Positions 9,289 to 19,716 are shown, numbered from the stretch's first letter. The stretch is 64,000 nucleotides of DNA from Acidimicrobiales bacterium (GCA_018401565.1 JAGYKS010000025.1:372001-436000); one strand, 5' to 3'. Notes: generated by a model from the sequence alone, not told the origin. Program-made: numbers and translations.

Positions 9289-10167
9289 GTGCCTGCCGCC
9301 GACATCGCCGTGCTCGTCGCCGCAGTGGCGGTGGGGTTCGGGTCTGGAGTGCTGTCGGGAATGCTCGGCATTGGCGGCGCCGTGGTGTCCACACCGGCGG
9401 TGCGGGTGTTGGGGGCGACGCCCATCGAGGCAGTGGGCACCACGGTGCCGGCAATCCTGCCCGGGGCGCTGGTGGGCGTGTGGCGCTACCACAAGGCCGG
9501 TCTGGTGGACTGGCGCGTCGGCCTGTGGTGTGGAGCCAGTGGGGCCGTGGCCGCAGTGGCGGGGGCGGTGGTCGCTGACGGGGTGGCCGAGCCGGGATGG
9601 TTGATGGTCGCCACCGCTGTGCTCATGGGGCTCAGCGGGTGGTCGGTGGCCCGCTCGGGTCGTTCGGTGCCGGCCGTGGCTACCTCGACGGTCGCCACCG
9701 GCCCGGGGCCCGCAGGTGGCAGCGACGTTGATGCCGATGCCGATGCCGATGCCGATGCCGATGCCGACGTTGATGCTGATGTCGATGCCGATGCGTCATG
9801 GGTCTGGCTGGTGGTCCTCGGTGTGGTGGCGGGGTTCGTGGCCGGAATTCTCGGAGTGGGCGGTGGCATCATCCTGCTGCCGGCGTTCACGTCATTGCTG
9901 GGCATGCCGGTGAGAAAGTCGGTGGCGGCCAGCCTGGTGGCGGTGGCCATCTTTTCGGTTCCGGCATTGGTCACCCACGCCGTCAACGGCAACATCGACT
10001 GGCTGCTTGCGGTGCCGCTGATGGTGGGGGTCGTGCCCGGCGCCCGACTCGGAAGCAGCCTCACGATAGGGGCGTCCGAGCGCACCGTGCGGATGGTGTT
10101 CGGCGTGGTCATCGGCCTGCTGGCGGTGGTGTTCGGCGTGACCGAGGTGCTGGGTCTGCGGGGATGA
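9289..10167 (+). CDS. TauE/SafE family permease with acidic repeat in the central loop
   Basis: A 292-residue membrane protein of the TauE/SafE (sulfite or organosulfonate exporter) superfamily. It has two homologous halves, each opening with the glycine motif: GFGSGVLSGMLGIGGAVVSTPA and, in the second half, GFVAGILGVGGGIILLP. The cytoplasmic linker between halves is unusual: a hexamer tandem repeat at about 9727-9795 encodes a run of Asp-Ala (DADADAD, later DVDADVDADA). The GTG at 9289 is chosen because it starts just before the first membrane segment. The gene is divergent from the ubiB-like gene. The substrate is not deducible. Confidence 0.85.
   Translation: MPAADIAVLVAAVAVGFGSGVLSGMLGIGGAVVSTPAVRVLGATPIEAVGTTVPAILPGALVGVWRYHKAGLVDWRVGLWCGASGAVAAVAGAVVADGVAEPGWLMVATAVLMGLSGWSVARSGRSVPAVATSTVATGPGPAGGSDVDADADADADADADVDADVDADASWVWLVVLGVVAGFVAGILGVGGGIILLPAFTSLLGMPVRKSVAASLVAVAIFSVPALVTHAVNGNIDWLLAVPLMVGVVPGARLGSSLTIGASERTVRMVFGVVIGLLAVVFGVTEVLGLRG
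9727..9795 (+). repeat. In-frame GATGCC hexamer repeat (Asp-Ala codons)
   Basis: About eleven degenerate copies of gatgcc/gacgtt/gatgtc in frame inside the TauE-type gene, encoding an acidic Asp-Ala/Val linker between the two membrane halves. Exact 6-bp repeats of this kind are expected to vary in length between strains by slippage without breaking the frame. Confidence 0.85.
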
Positions 10168-10240
10168 CCGTGTGGCGCGACACTGGAGGAGTGCGATTCG
10201 AACTGCGCCCCGCCCCCTGCAGGTCCGAGAGGTCTGCGCC

Positions 10241-11833
10241 ATGGTCCAGAGGCCCCGTGTGCCTTCGGTCGGTGCTGGGGCCGGTGCTGGGGGCGCTGAC
10301 CGTCCATGGCGGTTGCCGTTGTGGTGACAGCCGGGCCGGTTGCGGCGCCGTTGTCGGCGGCGGTTGGTCAGGTTGCGCCGTCGGTGTCGGGCTTTCCGGC
10401 TGCGGTGTGGGGCCCGTTGTCGGTGTCGGCAGACCTGCCACCGACGCTGCAGGTGACGTCGGTGTACCTCCCTCCGGTCACCCCGGGTCAGACGGTGGCG
10501 GTGGCGGTGGGATTCGCCGGGCCGTTTGCATTCCCCGACGGTCGCTGGCGGGTGTCGGTGGGTGTTGGTGACCCCAATGGGACCTGGGTACGCACCTCGA
10601 TGCAATGGGACGGTACCGACGTCACCGGTGAGGCGGTGCAGCTGAACGGAGTGGAGGCCGAGGATCTGGGCGCGGTGCCGGCCAACGTGCAGACCAGCGG
10701 CCTGGTGGTGATTGATCTTCCCGACGCCGCCTTTGATGAGGCGCTGGGTGACGTGTTGTGGGTCGAAGCGCTGCTGGGTGACGACGCCGCCCCCGAGGCG
10801 GCTGTGCGCAGCGACTGGTTCGATCGCTCGTCGGTGTTCGGCGAGGGTGACCCGGGGGTGGTGACCGGTGGTCGTTTTGGTTCCGTCTTTGGGGCCGATA
10901 CCTCCCCGGTGTGCCACCGGGGCCGACCCCGTGGTGGTGGACACCGGCGTGGCGTCCACGGTGCAGGTGTCGGGCGACACGGCGGTGGTGGACCTTGGTG
11001 CACCCCCCGACACCGTGGCCGGACTCGCCGTTGCCGAGGTGGTGGACGTGGTGACGTTTGCCACCGACCCCACGGGGTCGTCGCCGGGGGCCCAGGTCCG
11101 TGTGAGCCTCACCACCGGGAAGGTCGATCTCACCACTGGCAGTCTCACCGGTCCGGTGTCGCTGAACGACATTGGCGCTCCGGTGGTTGAGGCTGATTCG
11201 TCGTGGCTGCCCTCGGGCGCCCCGCAACCGGTCGACGCAACATCTCCTGTATCGCCGTCGCTGACCGTGGATCTGGCTGCCGCTTTCGGACAGTTGGGGC
11301 TCGCTGCGCCCGGTGAGCCGCTGGCGGTGTCGGTGTCGCGGGTGGTGAGTGCCACCGACGGCACCCAGACCGTGGCTGCGGGCATGGCCGGCGACCGGTC
11401 CTGGCTGGCGCAGAGCGGATCCATTGCCGCGGTGACCGTCCCTGCAGTGGTCGCTGAGGAACCCGATGCGGGCTCGGGGCCCATCGGGCTCATTGTCGTT
11501 GGCGTGGTGCTTGGCGTGGCGCTGGTGGCGGCGTCGATTGCCGTGGCGTCGAAGATGGCCAGACGGCGTGCGACTGCGGCAACGGGTGCCGGCCCGGTCG
11601 CCGTGGGCCACCCTGGATCCGACGGCGCCGCCATCGTTTGGCAGCCCCGCTGGGAGGTCGATGCGGGTTCCGACGCCGGGCAGGTAGCTGGCGCTGGCGC
11701 CGGGCAGGTAGCTGGCGCTGAGCCGGGCGCGGCGGCCCCCGATGAGCCGGTGCCGCCGCCACTGGCGGCGCTCGACGACGACCTCGAGGAGTTGTCACGC
11801 CGGTTGCGCCGCCTTGACGACGACGACCGGTGA
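10241..11833 (+). CDS. Hypothetical single-pass membrane protein with large extracytoplasmic region (frameshifted)
   Basis: I do not recognise the family. The N-terminus has a hydrophobic stretch (AVAVVVTAGPVAAPLSAAV) read from about 10306. An ATG at 10241 would add a basic leader if one base near 10300 is corrected. A beta-rich, Val/Asp-rich ectodomain follows (about 370 residues), then a membrane helix (IGLIVVGVVLGVALVAASIAV) and a cytoplasmic tail with an imperfect repeat (AGQVAGAGAGQVAGAEPGA) and a C-terminal acidic/basic segment (DDDLEELSRRLRRLDDDDR). A shift between 10885 and 10920 joins the two halves. Its role may be at the cell surface; the function is unknown. Confidence 0.6.
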
Positions 11834-11841
11834 ACCCGGGC

Positions 11842-11872
11842 GTGCGCCAGGTTCTGGTGTGCGCCAGGTTCT
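11842..11872. repeat. Short direct repeat at the gene end (gtgcgccaggttct, 17-bp period)
   Basis: Two perfect 14-bp copies at 11842-11855 and 11859-11872, directly after the stop of the membrane protein and overlapping the queE stop. One of several gene-end duplications in the window. Confidence 0.8.
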
Positions 11873-12530
11873 AGGGAATCCCGATCACCTTGTGGGTCTG
11901 CACGCTGAGCCGCCAGCGTGGGTGCTGGAGGCAATGGGCCACCGTCGCTGAGGTGTTGGCCGCCGCGTCGGGGCCGTCCATGGGTTGCAAAAACCAGTGT
12001 CCGAAGGCCAGATGCTCGAACATCCCGGGCTCGGCGCCGGGCTGGGGGAACACCAGCTTGAGTTCGTCGCCGGAGGTCACGACCAGTGGCGCCCCGGCCT
12101 TGGGACTCACACACACCCAGTCCACGCCGTCGGGAACCGGCAGCGTCCCGTTGGTCTCGACGGCAACCTCGAACCCATGGTTGTGCAGGGCGTCGATCAG
12201 GTCGTCGTCGAGCTGCAGCAGTGGTTCGCCCCCGGTACACACCACCAGCGGCGATTGCCCCGAACGGTCGGCCTCGGTGGCGGGATCACCCGAGGGCCAC
12301 ATGGCAGCCACGTGGGCAGCCAGCGATGGCGCATCACCGAACTTCCCGCCGCCGGGCCCGTCGGTCCCCACAAAGTCCGTATCGCAGAACTGGCACACCG
12401 CCGTCGCACGGTGGCGCTCCTGGCCGCTCCACAGGTTGCAGCCGGCAAAGCGGCAGAACACCGCCACCCGGCCGGTGTTGGCTCCCTCACCCTGCAGGGT
12501 GGCAAACACTTCCTTCACCCGGTAGGTCAT
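11871..12530 (-). CDS. queE: QueE, 7-carboxy-7-deazaguanine synthase
   Basis: Radical SAM enzyme that converts 6-carboxy-tetrahydropterin into 7-carboxy-7-deazaguanine, the ring-contracting step toward preQ0. The 219-residue protein starts [20 protein letters not shown], typical of QueE. It has the atypical cluster motif as C-X14-C-X2-C (CNLW...AVCQFC) near residues 31-49. [11 protein letters not shown] (GGE motif, SAM binding) and [23 protein letters not shown] follow. The ATG at 12530 overlaps the TGA of queC by four bases, so the two genes are translationally coupled. The genes for the other preQ0 enzymes (folE/queD) are not in the window. Confidence 0.95.
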   Translation of the reverse strand: MTYRVKEVFATLQGEGANTGRVAVFCRFAGCNLWSGQERHRATAVCQFCDTDFVGTDGPGGGKFGDAPSLAAHVAAMWPSGDPATEADRSGQSPLVVCTGGEPLLQLDDDLIDALHNHGFEVAVETNGTLPVPDGVDWVCVSPKAGAPLVVTSGDELKLVFPQPGAEPGMFEHLAFGHWFLQPMDGPDAAANTSATVAHCLQHPRWRLSVQTHKVIGIP

Positions 12531-13246
12531 CGTTCGTCTCCGCTGGGGTCACTGTGCTGACCGGCGTAGGGGGCGGGGTCCGACAGTCCGGCGGACGCGA
12601 ATCCGGCCAGTCGGATGCGGCACGAGTCGCATGTGCCGCAGGCCAGGCCATCGATCGGGTCGTAGCACGACAGTGTGGCGGCGTGGTCCACGCCCAGATC
12701 ATGGCCGAGCCTGATGATGTCGGCCTTGGACAGGTGGATCAGCGGGGTGCGGATGCGTGGTGACCGGCCGTCGACGACGGCAGCTGCGGTGGCCAGGTCG
12801 GCCACGGTCTGAAATGCGGCGATGAATTCCGGACGGCAGTCGGGGTAACCGGAGTAGTCCACGGCGTTCACCCCGATCCACACCTCGTCAGCCGAGTGCA
12901 CTTCGGCCACTCCCAGCGCCAGTGCCAGCAGGACGGTGTTGCGTGCCGGCACGTAGGTCACCGGGATCCCGACGGAGTCGCCGTCCGACGTGGGATCGGT
13001 GTGGGGAACGTCGATGTCGCCGGTGAGTGCCGACCCCCCGATGGCGCGCAGGTCCACGTCCACCACCACATGGTCCACCCCGTGGCGCGCCGCAAGTCTG
13101 GCGGCAGCGTCGAGCTCGACGGCGTGGCGCTGGCCGTAGCGCACCGACAACGCCGTACAGGTGCGTCCCTCGGCCAGGGCAGCGGCCAGGCACGTCGCAG
13201 AGTCCAGTCCTCCGCTCAAAAGCACCACAGCTCGGGTCGTCGACAT
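12527..13246 (-). CDS. queC: QueC, 7-cyano-7-deazaguanine synthase
   Basis: ATP-dependent enzyme that turns 7-carboxy-7-deazaguanine into preQ0 with ammonia. The 239-residue protein shows the PP-loop [13 protein letters not shown] at residues 10-22, [30 protein letters not shown] and a C-terminal zinc site ([19 protein letters not shown], four Cys). The start is the ATG at 13246 ([13 protein letters not shown]); the frame is open further upstream but without QueC homology. It is the first gene of the queC-queE operon. I see no preQ1 riboswitch in the 120 bp upstream. Confidence 0.95.
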   Translation of the reverse strand: MSTTRAVVLLSGGLDSATCLAAALAEGRTCTALSVRYGQRHAVELDAAARLAARHGVDHVVVDVDLRAIGGSALTGDIDVPHTDPTSDGDSVGIPVTYVPARNTVLLALALGVAEVHSADEVWIGVNAVDYSGYPDCRPEFIAAFQTVADLATAAAVVDGRSPRIRTPLIHLSKADIIRLGHDLGVDHAATLSCYDPIDGLACGTCDSCRIRLAGFASAGLSDPAPYAGQHSDPSGDER

Positions 13247-13372
13247 GGGGTTGATCCGGTCATTTGGGGGCGGGGACGGCACCACGGTAGTGGGACCCCC
13301 GCAAATCACATCGCTGAAACTTGTCACAGGTGCTCTGCAGGATGGACACGTACCTCGAAAGGGATCGATGAC

Positions 13373-14209
13373 GTGACCACGACATCCAACAGCGCACCCG
13401 ACACCACTGGCCTCAAACCCGCCCGTGTCGGCACCCACATGGGCCACGACCCGACCACGCACCCCATGGCGATCGCAGTGGGTTTGCGGGGCCGACGGCT
13501 TGCAGCGTGCATGGTGAGTGCCGCCCCGGGGGCCGTGGCCAGACCGCCGCGCGGCGTCGACCGCACACGACTGACCGAGATCATGCGCGCCATCGGCGAT
13601 GGCGATGACGGCGCCGTGCTGCACCTCCATCAGGAGTTCTTTGCCCCCATTGCAGCCGTGGTGCGGGTGGAGCTTCGCCGCCATCATGTCCATCGCATCG
13701 ACAACGACGACCTGAACGGTCTGGTGCTCGACGTGTGCTTCGCCCTGTCGTCGTGTGCGCGGGCCTGGAACAGCGACGGTGCCCTGCCGTGGCAGTGGGC
13801 TCGGCCACGGGTGGCCGCCGTGGTGAGTTCATGGGTGGGCCAGTTCGCCGAATCGTTTGATCCGGAGCGCCATGCCGGTGGCCCGGTAACGGTGGCCGAA
13901 CCGTGGACCGGGCACGAGCCGTCGATGCTGGAGTTGCTCGACCAGCTCGCCCGGTTGCATCCGGCCCTGGCATTGCTGCGTGAGGCGTTGGCCCAGGTGG
14001 GGTCGGTCCGCGACCAGGAACTGCTGATTGCCTACGTGGTGCAGCAGCAGGCCGGTGACACGTCTCCGGCGGTCACCCTCGGCGCCACATTCGACGTGTC
14101 ACCCGAGGCGGTGCGACAGGCGGTGTCGCGCATGCGCCGCGGGCTTCGTCACCTTGCCGCCACCGACGACCGCTACGAACTGATCAACGGGCTGGCACTG
14201 GTGTCGTGA
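13373..14209 (+). CDS. Sigma-70-like DNA-binding protein (unassigned)
   Basis: A 278-residue protein starting at the GTG 13373, preceded by a gaaaggg ribosome-binding site. The middle (about residues 60-160) looks like an all-helical sigma region 2-like domain. The C-terminus has a clear helix-turn-helix of sigma region 4 type ([23 protein letters not shown]). The N-terminal 60 residues are low complexity. It is divergent from queC and convergent with glgP. I infer a transcription regulator or diverged ECF-like sigma factor; no anti-sigma gene is adjacent, and regions 2 and 4 are too diverged to be certain. Confidence 0.55.
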   Translation: MTTTSNSAPDTTGLKPARVGTHMGHDPTTHPMAIAVGLRGRRLAACMVSAAPGAVARPPRGVDRTRLTEIMRAIGDGDDGAVLHLHQEFFAPIAAVVRVELRRHHVHRIDNDDLNGLVLDVCFALSSCARAWNSDGALPWQWARPRVAAVVSSWVGQFAESFDPERHAGGPVTVAEPWTGHEPSMLELLDQLARLHPALALLREALAQVGSVRDQELLIAYVVQQQAGDTSPAVTLGATFDVSPEAVRQAVSRMRRGLRHLAATDDRYELINGLALVS

Positions 14210-14282
14210 GGCGAACCGCAACTCCCGTGGGTTCGCACCCGCGACAGCCCTGCGCATTGCCGGTGGGCCGGAGCCTGCCGCG

Positions 14283-16852
14283 TCAGCCCTGCGTGGCCTG
14301 GGTGGTGGGGGTCGGGGCCCAGGCCACGTGGCCGAGGTCGGCATAGGTGGGCACATCGGGGTGCGACGGCACCACCCGCACCGTGAAGCCGAAGTTGCCG
14401 GGATGGGGGAACACCACTTCAAGCTCGAAGCGGACCCGTCCGGGCAGGCTGCCCGGCCCCACGGCCGCCATGGCCTGCACCGTCGGTGAGCGCAGTTCGT
14501 CGTCGGGGTCCACCACGCCGTGCACCGCCTGCACCTGCACATCACCGGGGTCGAGGTCTCCGAGCACCACCTCGGCGTCGAGCACGTAGGTCACGCCGTG
14601 GTCGTCGGCCACCCGGGTTCGGTCGGTGGCCACCACAGCCACCGACGGCCAGGCCCGGTCGATGGCCCGACGCCACCGCACCAGTGCCAATGCCCGGGCG
14701 TTGTTGTCGGCGTGCATGGCCGCAGAACGTCGGGCGGCAGGTTCGTAGTACTCACCGACGTACTGCCGAAGCATGCGGGTGGATTCGATGCGGGGACACA
14801 GGGTGGACATCGACGACCGCACCATGTCGAGCCATCGGGTGGGCACGGCGTTGTCGTCACGATCGTGAAACAGCGGCACCACCTGCCGCTCGAGCACATT
14901 GAACGTGTTGACCGCTTCGATGGCGTCGCGCTGGACAGGGTCGGACTGCCACTCGGCTGAAGCGATGGCCCAGCCCACGGTGGGGTCGAAGCATTCATCC
15001 CACCAGCCGTCAAGGACCGAGCAGTTCAGGCCACCGTTGAACACCGACTTCATCCCGCTGGTTCCGCACGCCTCCATGGGGCGCACCGGGGTGTTGAGCC
15101 AGACGTCGCAACCCTCCACCAACATGCGGGCGACGGCGATGTCGTAGTCCTCCACGAACACCAGCCGGTGGCGCACCTCGAGTTCTTCTGCGGCCCGCAC
15201 CACCCGGGCGATGAGGTTCTGGCCATCGAGATCGGCGGGGTGGGCCTTGCCGGCGAACACCAGCTGCACGGGACGGTCCGGGTCACAAAGCAGTGCCTGC
15301 AACCGGGCCGGATCGCTCAGCAGCAGTGCGGCGCGCTTGTAGGTGGCAAACCGTCGGGCGAATCCCAGAGTGAGGACGTCGGGGTCGAGTGCCTCGTCGC
15401 ACCACGCCACCTGCGACTCCGACAGTCCGCGATGGAGCTCCTGGCGGCGCAGCCGACGACGCACGTAGGTGACCAGACGTTGGCGCAACGCACGGCGCAC
15501 CGCCCACAGTTCGTCGTTGCTGAGGCTGGCCAACGCCTGCCAGCGCTCGGGAGTGGCCGTGGGCCAGTCGTCACCGACAACCCGCTCGAACACCGCCGCC
15601 ATCTCCTGGCTCGTCCACGACGGGGCGTGCACACCGTTGGTCACCGCTCCGATCGGCACCTCGGTGGTGGGAACGCCCGGCCACACGTCGGCGAACATCT
15701 CCCGGCTGACGCGTCCGTGCAGCTGTGACACGGCGTTGGTCGCCCCCGACAGTCGCAGGCTCATGACGGCCATGTTGAAGGTGTCGTTGGGTGCATGGGC
15801 CGGCTCGTTGCCCGGTTCGTGACCCAGCGCCATGAGTTGGTCCATGGGAAGTCCCACCTCGCGGCACCAGCCCGAGAAGTGGTCCTCCATGAGCCCGGCG
15901 GGGAACCGGTCGATGCCGGCGGGGACCGGGGTGTGGGTGGTGAACACGCCGCCGGGTCGCACGACGGCGGCGGCCTCGTCGAAGGTGAGGCCGGCACCAA
16001 CCATGGCCTGGCGGATGCGTTCGAGGGCGAGGAACCCGGCGTGGCCCTCGTTGATGTGGAAGACCTGGGGGTGATCCCCAGGGCGTCGAGGGCGCGCACC
16101 CCGCCGACCCCGAGCAGGATCTCCTGGCGAATGCGCTCGAGCTGGCCGCCGCCGTAGAGGCGGTCGGTGATGAGCCGGTGCTCGGCGTCGTTGTGGTCGT
16201 TGTCGGTGTCAAGCAGGTACAACGCGATGCGACCCACGTTGGCCTTCCACACCGTTGCCACCACCGGCACCCCGGCGATGTCGACGGTGACCTGTACGTC
16301 TGGCACCGCCTCCAACGCCATGGCGTCGGCGTCGAGTCGGGGGAACCGGGCCATCTGACGGCCGCGGTCGTCCACCTCCTGGGTGAAGTAGCCGTGATGG
16401 TAAAAAAGCCCCACGCCCACCAGGGGCAGGCCCAGGGCGTCGGCGGCCTTGAGGTGGTCACCGGCCAGCACGCCCAGACCGCCGGAGTACTGGGGGAGGC
16501 CGGGAGCCACGCCGAACTCGGGCGAGAAGTACGCCACCGACTCCAGGGTGCCGTCGTGGTGGTCCTGGAACCACCGGGGGCTGTCGAGCGACCGCACCAG
16601 GTCGGCGTGGACCTGCGCGGCCAGGGCGGTGAACTCGTCGTCGGCAGCCAGCGCCTCGAGACGGCTCTGGTTTTCGATGGCCAGCATGCCGGCGGGGTCG
16701 CGCACGTACTCCCACTGCTCGTGGTCGATGCGCCGGAACAGTTCCTGGGCCCGCTCGTCGGCGATCCAGCCCAGATTCATGGCGATGCTGCGCAACGGCT
16801 CGAGTTCGGGGGGGAGGCGGGACACCACGGTGAAGGTCTGGACGGCTTTCAT
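14283..16852 (-). CDS. glgP: Alpha-glucan (glycogen) phosphorylase, GT35 family (one frameshift)
   Basis: Releases glucose-1-phosphate from glycogen or maltodextrin. About 856 codons, the actinobacterial GlgP size. The start is the ATG at 16852 (MKAVQTFTVVSRLPPELEPL). Visible motifs: YFSPEFGVAPGLPQYSGGLGVLAGDH, THTPVPAGIDRFP, FARRFATYKRAALLL, QLVFAGKAHPAD, and the PLP-lysine segment ACGTSGMKSVFNGGLNCSVLD (Lys of GMK). The frame breaks at the G run 16067-16071; one added base rejoins ALGITP to QVFHINEGHAGF, a conserved GlgP segment. The lesion is therefore probably a sequencing indel. The neighbouring genes are not glycogen genes. Confidence 0.92.
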
Positions 16853-16931
16853 GATGCACCTGAACCTAGCCGTGCGCGTCGGATTCGACACCCGGCCCCG
16901 ATCGCCGGTTCAGGCGCCGTTCAGACCGCCG

Positions 16932-17718
16932 TCAGTCTGGGTCGGGGGCGTGACTGCCGCCAGGAGCGGCGTTGTGGGCGGCCACTGCGGCCGGCAGGTC
17001 GGCCACCGACGCCAGCACATGGGTGTGTGGGGCGGCGGCCAGGGTGGCGGCATCGTGGGCGCCGGTCAGGACACCAGCCACGATGCCGGCGCCGGCCCGG
17101 TGGCCGCTGAGCAGGTCGTTGGCGGTGTCACCCACCACGGCCACGCTGCGCACGTCATCAATCTCCATGGCCATCACGGCGGCCAGCACCAGGTCGGGAT
17201 AGGGGCGGCCTCGAACCCCGGGGCCCGGTGCCAGGGCGAGATCGATGAGTTCGTTCCATCCCAGTTGGTCGATGATGCGCTGCTGGGTGTCACCGGTGAA
17301 CCCCGTGGTGAGGCACACCTTCACCCCGGCGGCGCGCAGCGCGGCCAGGGCATCGACGGCACCAGGCAGGGCCTGCACCCGGCCAGCGGCGATCTCACCC
17401 TGGATGGCGTGTTCGAAGCCGGCCAGGGCATCCTGGGCAGTGTGCTCGTTGCCGAGCAGATGCCTGAACACCACGATCTTGGACTGGCCCATGGTGTCGG
17501 TCACGTACTGCAGCCGCCCGGGATTGCCGGGATCATCACCGCGGATGCCCACCGATTCCAGTGCGGCCAAAAACGCCGCCTGCACCAGGCCCCCGTCGAC
17601 CACGGTGGTGCCGGCCATGTCGAGGACCGCAAGCGTGACGGGTGGGTTTGGCGGGTTTGTTGGGTTCGTCGGGTTTGTTGGGTTTGTGGGGTTTGTCGGG
17701 GGTTGCGGTGGTGCTCAC
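16932..17718 (-). CDS. PhnX-like (phosphonatase-type) HAD hydrolase (one frameshift)
   Basis: HAD-superfamily hydrolase resembling phosphonoacetaldehyde hydrolase (TIGR03351-type). Nucleophile motif LAVLDMAGTTVVDGG, motif II LTTGFTG, and motif III/IV GRPYPDLVL and VAVVGDTANDLLSG. The N-terminal extension from the GTG at 17718 is a Lys-Pro-Asn repeat (KPHKPNKPDEPNKP). Joining it to the enzyme needs one base near 17635; alternatively translation starts downstream and the repeat is not translated. It lies downstream of an FAD oxidoreductase on the same strand, the pairing expected for catabolism of an aminoethylphosphonate derivative (family knowledge). About 262 codons. Confidence 0.8.
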
Positions 17719-17831
17719 GGGATACTCCGGTTGTGCATGGGCGTCTGTTGGGATGGGCGTGGGTGCGTGCGGGCGTGGGCGTGAGCGTGGGCGTGGGCGC
17801 GAGCGCGATGGCGTGAGTGTCGACCCGTTCA

Positions 17832-19052
17832 TCAACGTGTGGTCACGATGTGCTCGGCCCAGGTCTGTTCGGCGATGGCCGGCGACAGCGTCATCCCCCG
17901 GCCGCCGGGCCCGGTCACCACCCACACGCCAGTGGTGGGCTGGTTGCGCCAGCACACCTGGTTGTCGGCCACCTGGGAGTACACCCCGGTCCAGCGCCGC
18001 ACCACGGGCGGAAGGGGACGACCCAGCAGGGACTCGATCCGTTGTGCCAGATGGACATAGGGCACCTCGTCGCAAGCGAAGTCGAACGGTTCGTCGTAGT
18101 GGTGCGTGTCGCCGATGGTGAGTGCCCCACTGGTGCGCTGCGACACCAGCAACTGCATGGCATACCGCTGCACAACATCGGCAGCCGGCTCCATGTCGGC
18201 CAGTGCCGGCACGTCGAAGCCGGGGTAGTACCGCATCGAGTCGCCGTCGGCGATCGAGGTGGTGAGTCGCTGTCCGAGCGGTTCGGTCTGCATCATCTGC
18301 AGCATCACCCGACGGATGGGGGCGCCGGCCAGCAGTTCGGCCAGTGGCCCGGCGGTGTGTTCGGCACCCGGACACACCAGCACCACGTCGCCGGAGTGCA
18401 CCTCCCCGGTGTGGTCGGTGACGGCCCCGGTGTCGATGGCCGTCACGGTGCGGCCACCCACGAACGTGTAGCCGCCCGACGCAGTGAGCCACCCCCGAAG
18501 TGCCGGCAGGGCCGCACCGGGTTCCACCACGGCGTCGGTGCGGCACAACATGCCGCCGAGGAAGCGTCCCCGCAGGGCCGGATTGGCGGTTCGGACGCCG
18601 TCGGCATCGAGCATTTCCACGCCCCGGACGCCGGCGTCGGATCGGGCCACCACCTGCTCGATCACCGCCATTTCGTCGTCACGCTGGGCCAGGGTGAGCG
18701 AACCGTCGGGACGGAACCCCACCCCCGGGGCGGCGGCGGCCAGCTCCTGCCACAGGTGGCGGGCCCGGAGGGCCAGATCCAGCTCGGGGCCCACCCGCCG
18801 ACCGCTCACCCACACCAGGCCAAAGTTGCGCACCGTGGCCGACCGCGGTTCGGCGTCACGCTCAACATGCACCACCGCGAACCCGTGCCGGCGGGCCCAC
18901 ACAGCGTGCATGGTGCCCACCACTCCGGCACCCACGATCACCACCCGCGGGGCGCCGGGCAGCAGCGTTGGAAGTGCCGTCGGGAGTGCCGTCGGGAGTG
19001 CCGTCGGGAGTGCCGTCGGGGGTGAAGGATCGTGCTGGGGGGTTTGGCTCAC
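17832..19052 (-). CDS. FAD-dependent oxidoreductase of the phosphonate-linked (TIGR03364) type
   Basis: A 406-residue DAO-like flavoenzyme. The FAD Rossmann motif VVIVGAGVVGTMHAVWARRHG is near residue 35; RNFGLVWVSGR and TGPGGRGMTLSPAIAEQTW mark the subgroup. A likely role is oxidation of an aminophosphonate, supplying the phosphonoaldehyde hydrolysed by the adjacent PhnX-like enzyme (inferred from the known pairing TIGR03364/TIGR03351). The GTG at 19052 lies just after the peroxiredoxin stop. The N-terminus carries four TALP units from a 12-bp tandem repeat at about 18970-19020, before the FAD domain. No phosphonate transporter is visible. Confidence 0.82.
   Translation of the reverse strand: MSQTPQHDPSPPTALPTALPTALPTALPTLLPGAPRVVIVGAGVVGTMHAVWARRHGFAVVHVERDAEPRSATVRNFGLVWVSGRRVGPELDLALRARHLWQELAAAAPGVGFRPDGSLTLAQRDDEMAVIEQVVARSDAGVRGVEMLDADGVRTANPALRGRFLGGMLCRTDAVVEPGAALPALRGWLTASGGYTFVGGRTVTAIDTGAVTDHTGEVHSGDVVLVCPGAEHTAGPLAELLAGAPIRRVMLQMMQTEPLGQRLTTSIADGDSMRYYPGFDVPALADMEPAADVVQRYAMQLLVSQRTSGALTIGDTHHYDEPFDFACDEVPYVHLAQRIESLLGRPLPPVVRRWTGVYSQVADNQVCWRNQPTTGVWVVTGPGGRGMTLSPAIAEQTWAEHIVTTR
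18970..19020 (-). repeat. 12-bp in-frame tandem repeat (Thr-Ala-Leu-Pro units)
   Basis: Four near-identical copies of gagtgccgtcgg (plus-strand reading) encode TALP repeated at the N-terminus of the FAD oxidoreductase. This is a linker-type microsatellite inside a coding sequence. Confidence 0.85.
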
Positions 19053-19053
19053 G

Positions 19054-19530
19054 TCACGAGCTGGAGCCGGCGGTGCCGGCGGCGATCGCCGCAAGAGCCT
19101 CAGCCTGGTGGGCGGTGGCCTTGAACTGCGACGAGAACACCTTGCGCACCACGCCGTCGGGGTCGATCACAAACGTGACCCTGCCGGGCAGGATTCCCAT
19201 GGTGCGGGCCACGCCCCACTGCTTGCGCACCTTGCCGCCAGCGTCACTGAGCAGGGTGAACGGCAGGTTGTGCTTGGCGGCAAAGGCCTTGTGGGAATCC
19301 ACCGAGTCCGAGCTGATGCCGATGACCACAGCCCCGGCGTCGGTGAAGTCCTGGTGGCTGTCACGGAATGCGCACGACTCGGCGGTGCAGCCCGGGGTGT
19401 CGTCTTTCGGGTAGAAGTACACCACCACCCACTGCCCACGCAGTTGCGACAGGGTGACGTCGCTGCCGTCACCCGAGGTCAGGGTGAAGTCGGGTGCGGG
19501 GCTGCCTTCGGTTGCTGGTCCTGCTGACAT
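19054..19530 (-). CDS. bcp: Bcp/PrxQ-type thiol peroxiredoxin
   Basis: A 158-residue thiol peroxidase that reduces hydrogen peroxide and organic peroxides. Motifs: PAPDFTLTSGDG, VVYFYPKDDTPGCTAESCAFRD with peroxidatic Cys (PGC) and resolving Cys five residues later (ESC), and LLSDAGGKVRKQWGV. The ATG at 19530 gives the standard N-terminus (MSAGPATEGSPAPDF). It is the first gene of a minus-strand run that continues, 2 bp apart, into the FAD oxidoreductase; a peroxide-removing enzyme beside a hydrogen-peroxide-producing flavin oxidase makes functional sense. Confidence 0.93.
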   Translation of the reverse strand: MSAGPATEGSPAPDFTLTSGDGSDVTLSQLRGQWVVVYFYPKDDTPGCTAESCAFRDSHQDFTDAGAVVIGISSDSVDSHKAFAAKHNLPFTLLSDAGGKVRKQWGVARTMGILPGRVTFVIDPDGVVRKVFSSQFKATAHQAEALAAIAAGTAGSSS

Positions 19531-19716
19531 TGATCCTCCAGGTGGTGGCGATTGGGTGATTCCGGGTGGCGCTGATCGGTGTGGGCCTTCGGTGGCATGA
19601 CTGGTGCAGCAGCCCCCGGGGTTCGGTGACCTGTCACGCGACTCACCACGCATCGGGAGCCAACACCCCGGAGGCATCCGATGTTCCCGACCGGGCACCT
19701 GCACTACCGTGGGGGC

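Noticed and set aside
9892-12240. Long antisense open frame of about 780 codons on the minus strand
   Set aside because: It covers the opposite strand of the TauE and membrane-protein genes; the amino-acid make-up is that of a GC-rich shadow frame (His, Arg, Pro rich) with no domain pattern, whereas the plus strand has coherent membrane proteins and queE has its own frame.
13247-13372. preQ1 riboswitch upstream of queC
   Set aside because: No preQ1-I/II core could be aligned; only a G/C-rich partial hairpin is visible.
17750-17820. gtgggcgt repeats as an origin or iteron array
   Set aside because: Short, irregular and GC-rich, between two minus-strand genes, with no AT-rich unwinding region or initiator gene nearby.
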